Assembly (NCBI RefSeq): GCF_009688965.1
Contig: NZ_AP021875.1
Coordinates: forward strand, 5,270,001 to 5,334,000
DNA length: 64,000 bases
Source of the DNA: Desulfosarcina widdelii
GTDB lineage: Bacteria; Desulfobacterota; Desulfobacteria; Desulfobacterales; Desulfosarcinaceae
Direction of reading: 5' to 3'
Position 1 is the stretch's first letter, and each line of letters opens with the position of its first letter. Below the pieces are notes generated by a model. The model saw nothing but the letters and a program-made list of their open reading frames with translations. It searched no databases and was not told where the DNA came from. Position numbers and translations under genes: made by a program. Below are positions 42,031 to 52,216 of this stretch, piece by piece.

Positions 42031-43929
42031 ATGAAAGCAACCTTACGATCCACCTTCACGATCCTGTTTCGTACCATCGCGACTTTACTTTTCAGTGCGA
42101 CGTTGGCGCTGGGCGCCAACGTCACCCTGCAGTGGGACGCCAACGACCCCGAACCCGAAGGCTACCGGGTCTTCGCACGGGAAAGCGGCGCCAGCTACAA
42201 TTACGCCAACCCCATCTGGGAAAGCGATGCGGCCAGCGAGACCACCTGCACCCTGATCGGCCTGACCGAAGGCACGACCTACTATTTTGTGGTTCGGGCC
42301 TATGAAGGCGATCTGGAAAGCGCCGACTCCGAAGAAGTGAGCTACACGCCGGCCGCCGCTGCGGTTAACCAGGCACCGGTGGCCGAAGCCGGCGGCAGCC
42401 AGAGCGTCTACGAAGAAGCGGCCATAACCCTGGACGGCTCGGCTTCCAGCGACGCCGACGGCAGCATCGCGAGCTACCTGTGGGCGCAGACCGGCGGAAC
42501 CGCGGTTGCGCTGAGCGGTGCCGCAACGGTCCAGGCTTCCTTTACCGCCCCCATCGTCGACCTTGCCGGAGAAACCCTGACCTTCAGCCTGACGGTAACC
42601 GACGACGAAGGCGAAAGCGACACGGATACCGTCACGGTCAGCGTACTCAAGTCCTCGAGCACCGACGTGGACGGCGACAACGTACCCGACGTGCTGGACC
42701 TTTTCCCCAACGATCCTGCGGAATGGGCCGACAATGACGGCGACGGCATCGGCGACAACGCCGATACCGACGACGACAACGACGGCATGAGCGACACCTG
42801 GGAAGAAAATTACGGCCTGGATCCGCTGACCGACGACGCCGATCTGGATGCCGACGGCGACGGCGTGACCAACCTGGACGAGTACAGCGCGGACAGCGAT
42901 CCGACAACCGTGCCGGGCAACACCGCACCCGATGCACCGACCATCGAAGAGGTCTCTCCGGCCGAAACGGTTTCGCTGACCCCGGTACTGGTGACCGCGG
43001 CCTACTTCGATGCCGACAACGACGCCCACTTCAAATCCCAGTGGCAGATCAGCACGGACAGCGATTTCGCCACCCTGATCCTGGACAAGACCAGCAAGGT
43101 TCAGTTGACCGCCTACGAAGTCGGCAAGATGGTGCTGGATGTCGATACGGTCTACTACTGGCGGGTGCGCTTCATCGATACGGACAACGGCGTCTCCGAG
43201 TGGTCCGAGACCGCCACCTTCACCACCATTGCCCCGGAGACGGCCGGCGATGCGGACCTCGACGGCATCCCCGACAGCCAGGAAGTGGATGCCGCCGCGG
43301 ACGTCAATGAAGACGGCGTGGCCGACAGCCTGGAAGGCGACATCATGAGCCTCAATACGGTGGAAGGCCAGACCATGGTGGGTGTGGAACCGTCCTCCGA
43401 CGGGATCACCCTGGTTTCGGTGGAATCCATCGCTTCCGATACGATCTCCGACCCGTCGGTGAAGATGGGTTTCGGGCTGATCGGATTCCGGTTGTACCTG
43501 GCCGACGGCGTGACCACGGCCACGGTGAAGATCTCCTTTAACACCCGCGTGCCCGCCGATGCCCAGCTGTACAAGTACACCGAGGAAAACGGCTGGCAGG
43601 TATACGCCAATGCCGTGTTCGCGGCCAACCGCAAATCGGTGACCCTGTTGCTGGAAGACGGTGGCGCGGGCGATGAGGACGGTGTGGTCAACGGCGTGAT
43701 CGTGGACCCCTCGGGGATTTCCTATACGACTGAATCCACCGAATCCGACAGCGCGGCCCTGTCCACGGGCGCCTCCTCCTCCGGCAGCGGCGGCGGCGGC
43801 TGTTTCATCGGCACCGCAACCGGCCCCAACACGGTTTCCGGACCCGCTGCATGGATGAGTATGATCCTGCTGGGAATGGGGTTTGCCCTTGCTGCCACCG
43901 TGAAGGCTGCGAAGGCCGACCTTAAGTAA
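42031..43929 (+). CDS. Secreted Fn3/PKD/calcium-repeat protein with C-terminal anchor
   Basis: 632 residues from the ATG at 42031 (GGAG upstream); a longer frame upstream would translate the riboswitch. Order: signal peptide (IATLLFSATLALGA); Fn3 domain (about 27-110); PKD/Ig-like domain (NQAPVAEAGGSQSVYEEAA onward, 112-205); Asp-rich thrombospondin-3-like repeats (DVDGDNVPD, DNDGDGIGDNADTDDDNDG, DADGDGVTN, 208-290); a second Fn3-like domain; a choice-of-anchor-U type domain (YKYTEENGWQVY, GVVNGVIVDPSG); then GGGGCFIGTA and a membrane helix. Likely a biofilm or adhesion protein made at a chosen c-di-GMP level. Confidence 0.88.
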   Translation: MKATLRSTFTILFRTIATLLFSATLALGANVTLQWDANDPEPEGYRVFARESGASYNYANPIWESDAASETTCTLIGLTEGTTYYFVVRAYEGDLESADSEEVSYTPAAAAVNQAPVAEAGGSQSVYEEAAITLDGSASSDADGSIASYLWAQTGGTAVALSGAATVQASFTAPIVDLAGETLTFSLTVTDDEGESDTDTVTVSVLKSSSTDVDGDNVPDVLDLFPNDPAEWADNDGDGIGDNADTDDDNDGMSDTWEENYGLDPLTDDADLDADGDGVTNLDEYSADSDPTTVPGNTAPDAPTIEEVSPAETVSLTPVLVTAAYFDADNDAHFKSQWQISTDSDFATLILDKTSKVQLTAYEVGKMVLDVDTVYYWRVRFIDTDNGVSEWSETATFTTIAPETAGDADLDGIPDSQEVDAAADVNEDGVADSLEGDIMSLNTVEGQTMVGVEPSSDGITLVSVESIASDTISDPSVKMGFGLIGFRLYLADGVTTATVKISFNTRVPADAQLYKYTEENGWQVYANAVFAANRKSVTLLLEDGGAGDEDGVVNGVIVDPSGISYTTESTESDSAALSTGASSSGSGGGGCFIGTATGPNTVSGPAAWMSMILLGMGFALAATVKAAKADLK

Positions 43930-43983
43930 ACTTCAATCCAGTCGGTCCCGGTCTCTCCCGTCCGGCGTCACCGGCTACTCTAA

Positions 43984-44023
43984 CCACCCCCTGCTGCCAT
44001 AGCAGCAGGGGGTGGTTTTTTTT
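43984..44023 (+). terminator. Strong intrinsic terminator
   Basis: A perfect 14-bp stem, CCACCCCCTGCTGC with GCAGCAGGGGGTGG, CATA loop and eight Ts, 54 bases after the secreted protein gene. Confidence 0.95.
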
Positions 44024-44026
44024 GCA

Positions 44027-44083
44027 TTGACAAACCGACCGGTCTGATTTAAAAGAAGAAAAAATGACTGAGCGTTCGCTCGG
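44027..44083 (+). promoter_or_regulatory. Promoter/operator region of the TetR gene
   Basis: TTGACA (44027-44032) with a weak AT-rich -10 element, a GACCGGTC palindrome (44037-44044) and the dyad CTGAGCG-TT-CGCTCGG (44068-44083). The dyad resembles TetR-family operators of fatty-acid regulators and would allow autoregulation. Confidence 0.55.
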
Positions 44084-44123
44084 ATTTCATGTCAAAACGA
44101 ATCATATCTTTTTTTAAAACAGA

Positions 44124-44780
44124 ATGTTGAATGCAAAGCAACAAATCGCCGATCATCGGGTAATTCCGACACAGGTAAAAAATAAGGCCTTGGTGGCCCA
44201 ACGCCGAAGGCAGATCGTGGATGCGTCGGTCAACCTGTTCATCGAAAAGGGATTCCACAAGACCACCACCCGTCAGATCGCCAAAGCCTCCGGCATTTCC
44301 ATCGGCTCTCTCTACGAATACATTGCCACCAAGGAGGACGTGCTCTATCTGGTGTGCGATGCCATCCATGCCGAGATCGAGCGTGGTGTGGCCGATGCGT
44401 TGAAGCGGGCCAGAAACGGCAGAAATCCCCTGGCAGAGGTGATTCGTGAATACTTCATGGTTTGTCACCGCATGAACGACCATATTCTGCTGATCTACCA
44501 GGAAACCCAATCGCTGCCCAACAAATATCAGCGCGCGGTGCTGGAAAATGAAATCCGTATCACCGGTATTTTTACCGGTGTGCTGGCCGGGCTGATCGAA
44601 TCCGGCGACCTGCCGCGCATATCCCCGCGGCAACTGGACCTGGTGGCCCATAACATTTCGGTGCTGGGGCACATGTGGACGTTCCGGCGCTGGTTTCTGG
44701 CCAACCATTACAGCATCGACGAGTATATCGATTTCCAGACCCGCAGCATCCTGGGCATGTGCCGGGAGAATGCGGGGTAG
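44124..44780 (+). CDS. TetR/AcrR-family regulator
   Basis: 218 residues. N-terminal HTH (LFIEKGFHKTTTRQIAKASGISIGSLYEYI) at about 45-75, then a helical ligand-binding domain. It is the first gene of an acyl-CoA oxidation cluster and is preceded by dyad sites. By analogy with FadR/PsrA-like TetR proteins it probably senses an acyl-CoA or fatty acid; the ligand is not shown by the sequence. Confidence 0.88.
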   Translation: MLNAKQQIADHRVIPTQVKNKALVAQRRRQIVDASVNLFIEKGFHKTTTRQIAKASGISIGSLYEYIATKEDVLYLVCDAIHAEIERGVADALKRARNGRNPLAEVIREYFMVCHRMNDHILLIYQETQSLPNKYQRAVLENEIRITGIFTGVLAGLIESGDLPRISPRQLDLVAHNISVLGHMWTFRRWFLANHYSIDEYIDFQTRSILGMCRENAG

Positions 44781-44833
44781 ATAAGGATACGGAATGGACA
44801 GAACCCATTATTTATCAATTCAGGAGGGATCGA

Positions 44834-45988
44834 ATGGATTTTGAACTGAACAAAACCCAGAAGGACATTCAAAAAGCGGTCAGGGATTTCGTTAAAGGTG
44901 AATTCGATAAGGAGTTGGCCTACGAACTGGAAAAGAAGCACGAGTTTCCGCGTAAAATCTGGAAGAAAGCCTGCGACCTGGGCCTCATCGGTGTGCATTA
45001 TCCCGAAGAGTATTCCGGCCAGAGTCTCGGTTCGCTTGAAGATATCCTGGTGGTCGAAGAGCTGTGCCGGGGGGATTCCACCATCGGCAGCGCCATCGCC
45101 CTTTCCTCTTTCGCCTCCGAAATCATCATGCATTACGGCACTGACGAACAGAAAAAGAAATACCTGCCGGCCGTGGCCGAAGGGGAGATGCTTTCCGCCG
45201 GCGCCTTCACCGAGCCGGACCACGGATCGGATATTACCTATATGAACACTACTGCCGTAAAAGACGGCGACGAGTGGGTGGTCAATGGGGGCAAAACCTT
45301 CATCACCAACGGCGGGCTGGCCGGTTTTTACAATGTATTGTGCCAGACCGATCCTGATGCAAAACCCGGTTACCGCGGCCAGAGCCTGATCCTGGTCGAA
45401 GCCGACCGAGAGGGCCTATCCACTTCCGATGTCGGTGACAAAATGGGCATCCGGATGATGGCCACCGCCGAAGTGACCTTCAAGGACGTTCGGGTTCCCT
45501 TGAAAAATCTCATCGGCGAGGAGGGCAAGGGCTTTTATCACGTGCTGCATTTCTTCGACGAAAGCCGCATTCAGATTGCCGCCCAGGCCCTGGGAACGGC
45601 TCAGGGGGCATACGACCGGGCCCTGGCCTACGTCAAGCAGCGTGAGCAGTTCGGCAAGAAAATCGCCCAGTTCCAGGTGACCCAGCACAAACTGGCCGAC
45701 ATGGCCACCAAGATCGAACTGGCCCGCCTGATTACATATAAGGCCGCCTGGAATTTCGATCAGGGGCGCATCGATCCCAAGCTGACCTCGATGGCCAAGA
45801 TGTACGCGGCCCGCACCGCCGTGGAGGTCGCCGACGAGGCCATCCAGCTTCTGGGCGGCTACGGGTACATGACCGAATACGAAGTGGAACGATTTTATCG
45901 CGATGCCAAGATCACCGAGATTTACGAAGGCACCAAGGAAATCCAGAAAAATACCATTGCCAGTGCGTTGATTGGCAAATTGAAGTAA
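44834..45988 (+). CDS. Acyl-CoA dehydrogenase
   Basis: 384 residues with AGGAGGG before the ATG. FAD-fold signatures GAFTEPDHGSDITYM and WVVNGGKTFITNGG; the catalytic base is the Glu in ITEIYEGTKEIQKN, as in short- and medium-chain enzymes. QLLGGYGYMTEYEVERFYRDAK supports this. It would oxidise the acyl-CoA in the first step of beta-oxidation with ETF as acceptor. Chain length is not decided by the motif; the mutase downstream suggests C4. Confidence 0.92.
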   Translation: MDFELNKTQKDIQKAVRDFVKGEFDKELAYELEKKHEFPRKIWKKACDLGLIGVHYPEEYSGQSLGSLEDILVVEELCRGDSTIGSAIALSSFASEIIMHYGTDEQKKKYLPAVAEGEMLSAGAFTEPDHGSDITYMNTTAVKDGDEWVVNGGKTFITNGGLAGFYNVLCQTDPDAKPGYRGQSLILVEADREGLSTSDVGDKMGIRMMATAEVTFKDVRVPLKNLIGEEGKGFYHVLHFFDESRIQIAAQALGTAQGAYDRALAYVKQREQFGKKIAQFQVTQHKLADMATKIELARLITYKAAWNFDQGRIDPKLTSMAKMYAARTAVEVADEAIQLLGGYGYMTEYEVERFYRDAKITEIYEGTKEIQKNTIASALIGKLK

Positions 45989-46210
45989 AAACGACAGCTC
46001 CCCGGAAGGCATCTTTTCCCTCAACATCAGCCGAAGCCTTCCGGGGACAACCCCAACATCAGTTTCGTTGATGCTGCGACCTGAGCATTACGACCGCTAC
46101 CACAGCATCTTTCCCGATATGTTCGCCGGTTAATCACCGACCCGGGACGAACAGGGGGAAGCCACCCGCTTGGCGGCCGCCAACATCCAGGACCAGCCAC
46201 AGGAGGACGC

Positions 46211-49200
46211 ATGAACGACGACATCCAGATCTACCATCCCAAGAACAATGTGAGAATCGTAACGGCAACTTCCCTTTTCGACGGGCACGATGCCTCGATC
46301 AATATCTTCAGACGCATTTTGCAAAGTTCCGGCGCCGAAGTGATCCATCTGGGGCACAACCGTTCCGTCAAAGAGGTGGTCGATGCCGCCATCGAAGAGG
46401 ACGCCCAGGGCATTGCCATCTCGAGCTACCAGGGCGGCCATATGGAATTTTTCACCTACATGGTGGATCTGCTCAAGGAGGGCGGCGCCGACCACATCAA
46501 GGTTTTCGGAGGCGGCGGAGGTGTCATCGTTCCGGAGGAGATCAAGGAACTGGAGGCCTACGGGGTGGCCAAGATCTACTCGCCCGAGGACGGTGCCCGC
46601 ATGGGGTTGCAGGGCATCATCAACCATATGATCGAGTCGATGGACTACTCCCGGGCCGATCAGGCTTCCATGGACCTGACGGACCTGGCCCCGGACAACA
46701 AGCTGCGGGTGGCCAACATGATCACGGCCCTGGAGCAGGCCAAAGCCAAGGAAAACGGTCACCTGGCCAAATTCCGCCAGGAGCTGCAAGCCAAAATCGG
46801 CGACCGGGTCGTACCCGTTCTGGGCATCACCGGCACCGGCGGCGCCGGCAAGTCCTCTTTGACTGACGAACTGATTCTGCGCATGCTGCACGACCTCAAG
46901 GATATCCGCATCGCCATCATCAGTGCCGATCCCTCGCGGCGCAAGACCGGCGGGGCCCTGCTGGGCGACCGCATCCGCATGAACGCCATCGGCAGCCCCC
47001 GGGTGTATATGCGGTCCATCGCCACCCGCAGATCCCATACGGAAATTCCCGAAGCCCTGGGCGAGGTGCTGGATGTGGTCAAAGCGGCCGGCTACGATCT
47101 GGTGATCGCCGAAACCGCAGGCATCGGGCAGGGGGATTCTCACATTATCGATCTGGTGGACGTCTCCATGTACGTCATGACCAGCGACTTCGGCGCTGCT
47201 TCCCAGTTGGAGAAGATCGACATGCTGGATTTCGCCGATCTGGTGGTGGTCAATAAATATGAGAAGCGCGGCGGCGAGGATGCCGTCCGCGATGTTCGCA
47301 AGCAGGTCCAGCGCAATCGAAATGCCTTCGATAAAATCCCGGACGATATGCCGGTTTTCGGGACCATCGCATCCAAGTTCAACGACGACGGGGTCACCGC
47401 CCTGTACCACGCCCTGCTGGATACCATCAAAGAGAAAAGCGGGGTCGGATTCGAATCCAGCCTGCCCCGCGTGGATACCAAGCAGTCCACCTCCAAGACC
47501 ATTATCATTCCGCCGGAGCGCACCCGCTACCTGGCCGAGATTGCCGATACGATTCGGCAGTACCACCGTGAGACCAGCGAACAGGCCGATGCCATTCGGC
47601 GGGTCTGGCACCTGGAAGAGAGCGCCAATGCCTTGACCGAAGGCGAACTTCAAGGCGATGCGGCCGTTTTGCTGGACCGCCTTAAAAAGGAAATCGTCAA
47701 GGCCCGCGAGGAACTGGACGCCGAAACCGAGAAGCTGGTCAACGACTGGAAAGAGACCAAAGCGGCCTATGCCGGCGACGAACTGGTCTACACTGTTCGG
47801 GGCAATGAAATTCGGGTGCCCCTGACCACCGAGTCGCTTTCCCGCCAGAAAATACCCAAAATTTCCCTGCCGCGTTTCGAGGACCCCGGCGAGATTTACA
47901 CCTGGTTGAGAAGAGAGAATCTTCCGGGATACTTTCCTTACACCGCGGGCGTATTTCCCATGAAGCGGGTGGGCGAAGATCCCACGCGCATGTTTGCCGG
48001 CGAAGGGGACCCGGCGCGCACCAACCGCCGCTTCAAGATGCTTTCGGCCAACAGCGAGGCCAAGCGGCTTTCCACGGCGTTCGACTCGGTGACCCTATAC
48101 GGCTACGATCCGGACCGGCGCCCCGACATCTACGGCAAGGTGGGCAACTCCGGGGTGAGCGTCTGCACCCTGGACGATGTCAAGGTGCTGTACGGTGGTT
48201 TCGAACTCTGCGCCCCCAGCACCTCGGTCTCCATGACCATCAACGGACCGGCGCCCATCATGCTGGCCATGTTCCTCAACACGGCCATCGACCAGCAGGT
48301 GGACAAAACCGCCGCGGAAAAAGGAAAGCAGCCCTCTGCTGAAGAATATGAGCACATCAAGACCAAAGTTTTGGAGAACGTGCGCGGCACTGTTCAGGCC
48401 GACATTCTCAAAGAGGACCAGGGACAGAACACCTGCATTTTTTCCATCGACTTCGCCCTGAAGATGATGGGGGATATCCAGGAGTACTTTATCGAAAAGA
48501 ACGTGCGCAACTTCTATTCAGTCTCGATCTCCGGATACCATATTGCCGAGGCCGGGGCCAATCCCATCAGCCAGTTGGCCTTTACCCTGGCCAACGGCTT
48601 TACCTACCTGGAATACTACCTCTCCCGCGGCATGCCGCTGGACAGCTTTGCGCCCAACTTGTCCTTCTTCTTCTCAAATGGTATGGACCCCGAATATACG
48701 GTCATCGGCCGGGTGGCCCGCCGCATCTGGTCCATCGCCCTTCGGGAAAAGTACGGCGCTTCGGTGCGCAGCCAGATGCTCAAGTACCATATCCAGACCT
48801 CCGGCCGCAGCCTGCACAGCCAGGATATCCAGTTCAACGATATCCGCACGACCCTGCAGGCCCTGTGCGCCATTTACGACAACGCCCAGAGTCTTCACAC
48901 CAACGCCTTCGACGAGGCCATCACCACACCCACGGAGGAGTCGGTGCGGCGTGCGCTGGCGATCCAATTGATTATCAACCGAGAGTGGGGGCTGGCCAAA
49001 AACGAAAATCCCTACCAGGGCAGCTTCATCGTCGACGATCTGACCGATCTGGTGGAAGAAGCCGTGCTCATGGAATACGACCGGATTACCGCCCGCGGCG
49101 GTGTGCTGGGCGCCATGGAAACCGGCTACCAGCGCAGCAAGATCCAGGAAGAGTCCATCTACTACGAAATACTCAAACATTCCGGAAAGTATCCCATCGT

Positions 49201-49498
49201 GGGCGTCAACACATTCCGCGATCCACACGCCGACGGTGACGACATGCTGGAAGGCATCTCCTGTATCGACCTGGCCCGGGCCACGACAGAGGAAAAGGAG
49301 TCCCAACTCACCCGTTTGAAAGACTTCCAGGCCCGCAACGCGGACAAGGCGCCCGAGGCATTGGAGCGGCTGCAGAAAGTGGCCCTGTCCGGCGACAACA
49401 TCTTCGCCGAACTGATGGAGACCGTTAAAACGTGCAGCCTGGGGCAGATTACCGGGGCGTTGTATGATGTGGGTGGGCAATATCGGAGGAATATGTAA
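46211..49498 (+). CDS. icmF: Fused isobutyryl-CoA mutase (B12-dependent)
   Basis: 1095 residues in one chain, the IcmF layout. The N-terminal B12-binding domain has SLFDGHDASINI with the cobalt-ligand His26 and SSYQGGHMEFF. A MeaI/MeaB-like GTPase follows (GITGTGGAGKSSL at about 209-221 and VVVNKYEKRGG). The mutase barrel fills the C-terminal half (REDPTRMF-like GEDPTRMFAGEGDP, SVSISGYHIAEAGANP, LSFFFSNGMDPEY). IcmF interconverts isobutyryl-CoA and butyryl-CoA; some relatives act on pivalyl-CoA or other branched acyl-CoAs. A methylmalonyl-CoA mutase of this fused layout would be atypical. The neighbours are beta-oxidation genes. Confidence 0.9.
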   Translation: MNDDIQIYHPKNNVRIVTATSLFDGHDASINIFRRILQSSGAEVIHLGHNRSVKEVVDAAIEEDAQGIAISSYQGGHMEFFTYMVDLLKEGGADHIKVFGGGGGVIVPEEIKELEAYGVAKIYSPEDGARMGLQGIINHMIESMDYSRADQASMDLTDLAPDNKLRVANMITALEQAKAKENGHLAKFRQELQAKIGDRVVPVLGITGTGGAGKSSLTDELILRMLHDLKDIRIAIISADPSRRKTGGALLGDRIRMNAIGSPRVYMRSIATRRSHTEIPEALGEVLDVVKAAGYDLVIAETAGIGQGDSHIIDLVDVSMYVMTSDFGAASQLEKIDMLDFADLVVVNKYEKRGGEDAVRDVRKQVQRNRNAFDKIPDDMPVFGTIASKFNDDGVTALYHALLDTIKEKSGVGFESSLPRVDTKQSTSKTIIIPPERTRYLAEIADTIRQYHRETSEQADAIRRVWHLEESANALTEGELQGDAAVLLDRLKKEIVKAREELDAETEKLVNDWKETKAAYAGDELVYTVRGNEIRVPLTTESLSRQKIPKISLPRFEDPGEIYTWLRRENLPGYFPYTAGVFPMKRVGEDPTRMFAGEGDPARTNRRFKMLSANSEAKRLSTAFDSVTLYGYDPDRRPDIYGKVGNSGVSVCTLDDVKVLYGGFELCAPSTSVSMTINGPAPIMLAMFLNTAIDQQVDKTAAEKGKQPSAEEYEHIKTKVLENVRGTVQADILKEDQGQNTCIFSIDFALKMMGDIQEYFIEKNVRNFYSVSISGYHIAEAGANPISQLAFTLANGFTYLEYYLSRGMPLDSFAPNLSFFFSNGMDPEYTVIGRVARRIWSIALREKYGASVRSQMLKYHIQTSGRSLHSQDIQFNDIRTTLQALCAIYDNAQSLHTNAFDEAITTPTEESVRRALAIQLIINREWGLAKNENPYQGSFIVDDLTDLVEEAVLMEYDRITARGGVLGAMETGYQRSKIQEESIYYEILKHSGKYPIVGVNTFRDPHADGDDMLEGISCIDLARATTEEKESQLTRLKDFQARNADKAPEALERLQKVALSGDNIFAELMETVKTCSLGQITGALYDVGGQYRRNM

Positions 49499-49517
49499 CA
49501 GAAACAGGAGAGATTAT

Positions 49518-50693
<1,176 letters not shown>

Positions 50694-50783
50694 CCGCATC
50701 CATCCAGAGACGGCATCTTGCGGCCTATATCGGCGTTCTCGTCAGATTAACAGTTAAACAGCTAAACAACAAGGAGTGAGGAA

Positions 50784-51632
50784 ATGGAAATCAATACCTT
50801 TGGCGTTATCGGAGCCGGGCAGATGGGCAACGGCATCGCCCAAGTGGCGGCCACCGGAGGCCTCAACGTCATCATGAGCGACATCAAGATCGAATTTGCC
50901 GAAAAAGGGCTGGCCAATATCACCAAAATTCTCACCAAGAATGTGGACAAGGGCAAGATCAGCACCGAGGACAAGGATGCTATCCTTGGCCGCATCAAGA
51001 TCACCGCCGATCTCAAAGACATGGCCGATGCCGATTTCGTGGTCGAAGCGGCCACGGAAAACGAGACGCTCAAGTTCAAGGTTTTCCAGGATCTGGACGA
51101 AATTTGCCGGCCGGGCGTTATCCTGGCGACCAACACCTCTTCGATTCCCATTGGCCGGATCGCCGCCCAGACCGGCAGGCCCGAAAAGGTCATTGGCATG
51201 CATTTTATGAATCCGGTGCCGGTGATGAAACTGGTGGAGGTGATCCGCGGTCTGGCCACCTCCGACGAAACTTACCAGACCACCTGGGATCTGTCGCTCA
51301 AGTTCGGCAAGACTCCGGCCCTGGCCAATGACTTCCCCGGATTTATCGCCAACCGCATCCTTTTGCCCATGATCAACGAGGCTGTCTTCGCTCTCTACCA
51401 TGGCGTAGGGACGCGCGAGGACATCGACACCGTGATGAAGCTGGGCATGAACCACCCCATGGGACCGTTGGCCCTGGCGGATCTGATTGGCCTGGACACC
51501 TGCCTGGCTATCATGGAGACGCTGTACAACGGATTCAAGGACTCCAAATACCGCCCCTGTCCACTGCTGAGAAAGTATGTGGAAGCCGGCTGGCTGGGCC
51601 GCAAAACCGGACGGGGATTTTACGAATATTAA
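50784..51632 (+). CDS. 3-hydroxybutyryl-CoA dehydrogenase
   Basis: 282 residues, AAGGAG before the ATG. NAD-binding GVIGAGQMGNGIAQVAA at the N-terminus and catalytic FMNPVPVMKLVEVIRGLAT (His-Glu pair: MHFMNP and VEVI) are typical of HBD/PaaC proteins. C-terminal PMINEAVFALYHGVGTREDID and GPLALADLIGLDTCL complete the fold. It makes acetoacetyl-CoA from 3-hydroxybutyryl-CoA for the thiolase encoded upstream. Confidence 0.94.
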   Translation: MEINTFGVIGAGQMGNGIAQVAATGGLNVIMSDIKIEFAEKGLANITKILTKNVDKGKISTEDKDAILGRIKITADLKDMADADFVVEAATENETLKFKVFQDLDEICRPGVILATNTSSIPIGRIAAQTGRPEKVIGMHFMNPVPVMKLVEVIRGLATSDETYQTTWDLSLKFGKTPALANDFPGFIANRILLPMINEAVFALYHGVGTREDIDTVMKLGMNHPMGPLALADLIGLDTCLAIMETLYNGFKDSKYRPCPLLRKYVEAGWLGRKTGRGFYEY

Positions 51633-51653
51633 CCGTTTTGACAAGGAGCTGTC

Positions 51654-52205
51654 ATGCCCCGAAAAAAAAGCACCCGGCTTACCCCCGTGGGCAAGAAAAT
51701 TAAAAAAGCCCGGACCGAAAAGAAAATGAGCTACGAGTCGTTGGCCAACGACACCGGCTTTTCCGTCGATTTCCTCAAGAACGTGGAAACCGGCAAGGTC
51801 ACGCCGCCGGTGGGCTCCCTGCTGCAAATCTCCCGGGCGCTGGAAATCGATTCCGGCGACCTGCTCAAGGAAGAAGAAGACCGCATGCAGGACCGCATCA
51901 AAGCCTACACCAAGCGAACGGCCAGCTACGCCTACACGACCCTGACACCGGGAGCCGAGAACAAGCATCTCAAGGCCTTCAAGGTCGAAATCGACGCCAA
52001 GAAAGACCACGAAGGCGTCAGCTACAACCATGAGGGGGAAGAGTTTGTCTACGTGCTTCAGGGCAATATCGAAGTGGTGGTGGGCGAACATGTGAATGCT
52101 CTCGGACCGGGCGATTCCCTGCATTTCAACTCCGGCATCCAGCATCTTTTGAGAAATACCGGCGATGCGGATGCGGAGCTGATTGTGGTGATTTACAACC
52201 CTTAA
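51654..52205 (+). CDS. XRE-cupin transcriptional regulator
   Basis: 183 residues. HTH at about 18-65 (MSYESLANDTGFSVDFLKNVE) and a cupin_2 domain at about 105-180 (NHEGEEFVYVLQGNIEVVVG, LGPGDSLHFNSGIQHLLRN). Such proteins often regulate the neighbouring catabolic operon, with a metabolite in the cupin. Its position inside the cluster, between HBD and the second acyl-CoA dehydrogenase, implies two regulators (with TetR) for the pathway. Confidence 0.92.
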   Translation: MPRKKSTRLTPVGKKIKKARTEKKMSYESLANDTGFSVDFLKNVETGKVTPPVGSLLQISRALEIDSGDLLKEEEDRMQDRIKAYTKRTASYAYTTLTPGAENKHLKAFKVEIDAKKDHEGVSYNHEGEEFVYVLQGNIEVVVGEHVNALGPGDSLHFNSGIQHLLRNTGDADAELIVVIYNP

Positions 52206-52216
52206 AGGAAACAACC

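Noticed and set aside
42085..43029. Long minus-strand frame under the Fn3/PKD gene
   Set aside because: A shadow caused by the GC-rich Asp codons of the calcium repeats; no ribosome binding site and no domain.
46130..47653. 507-residue minus-strand frame under icmF
   Set aside because: Shadow of the mutase frame with Gly/His-rich composition and no domain.
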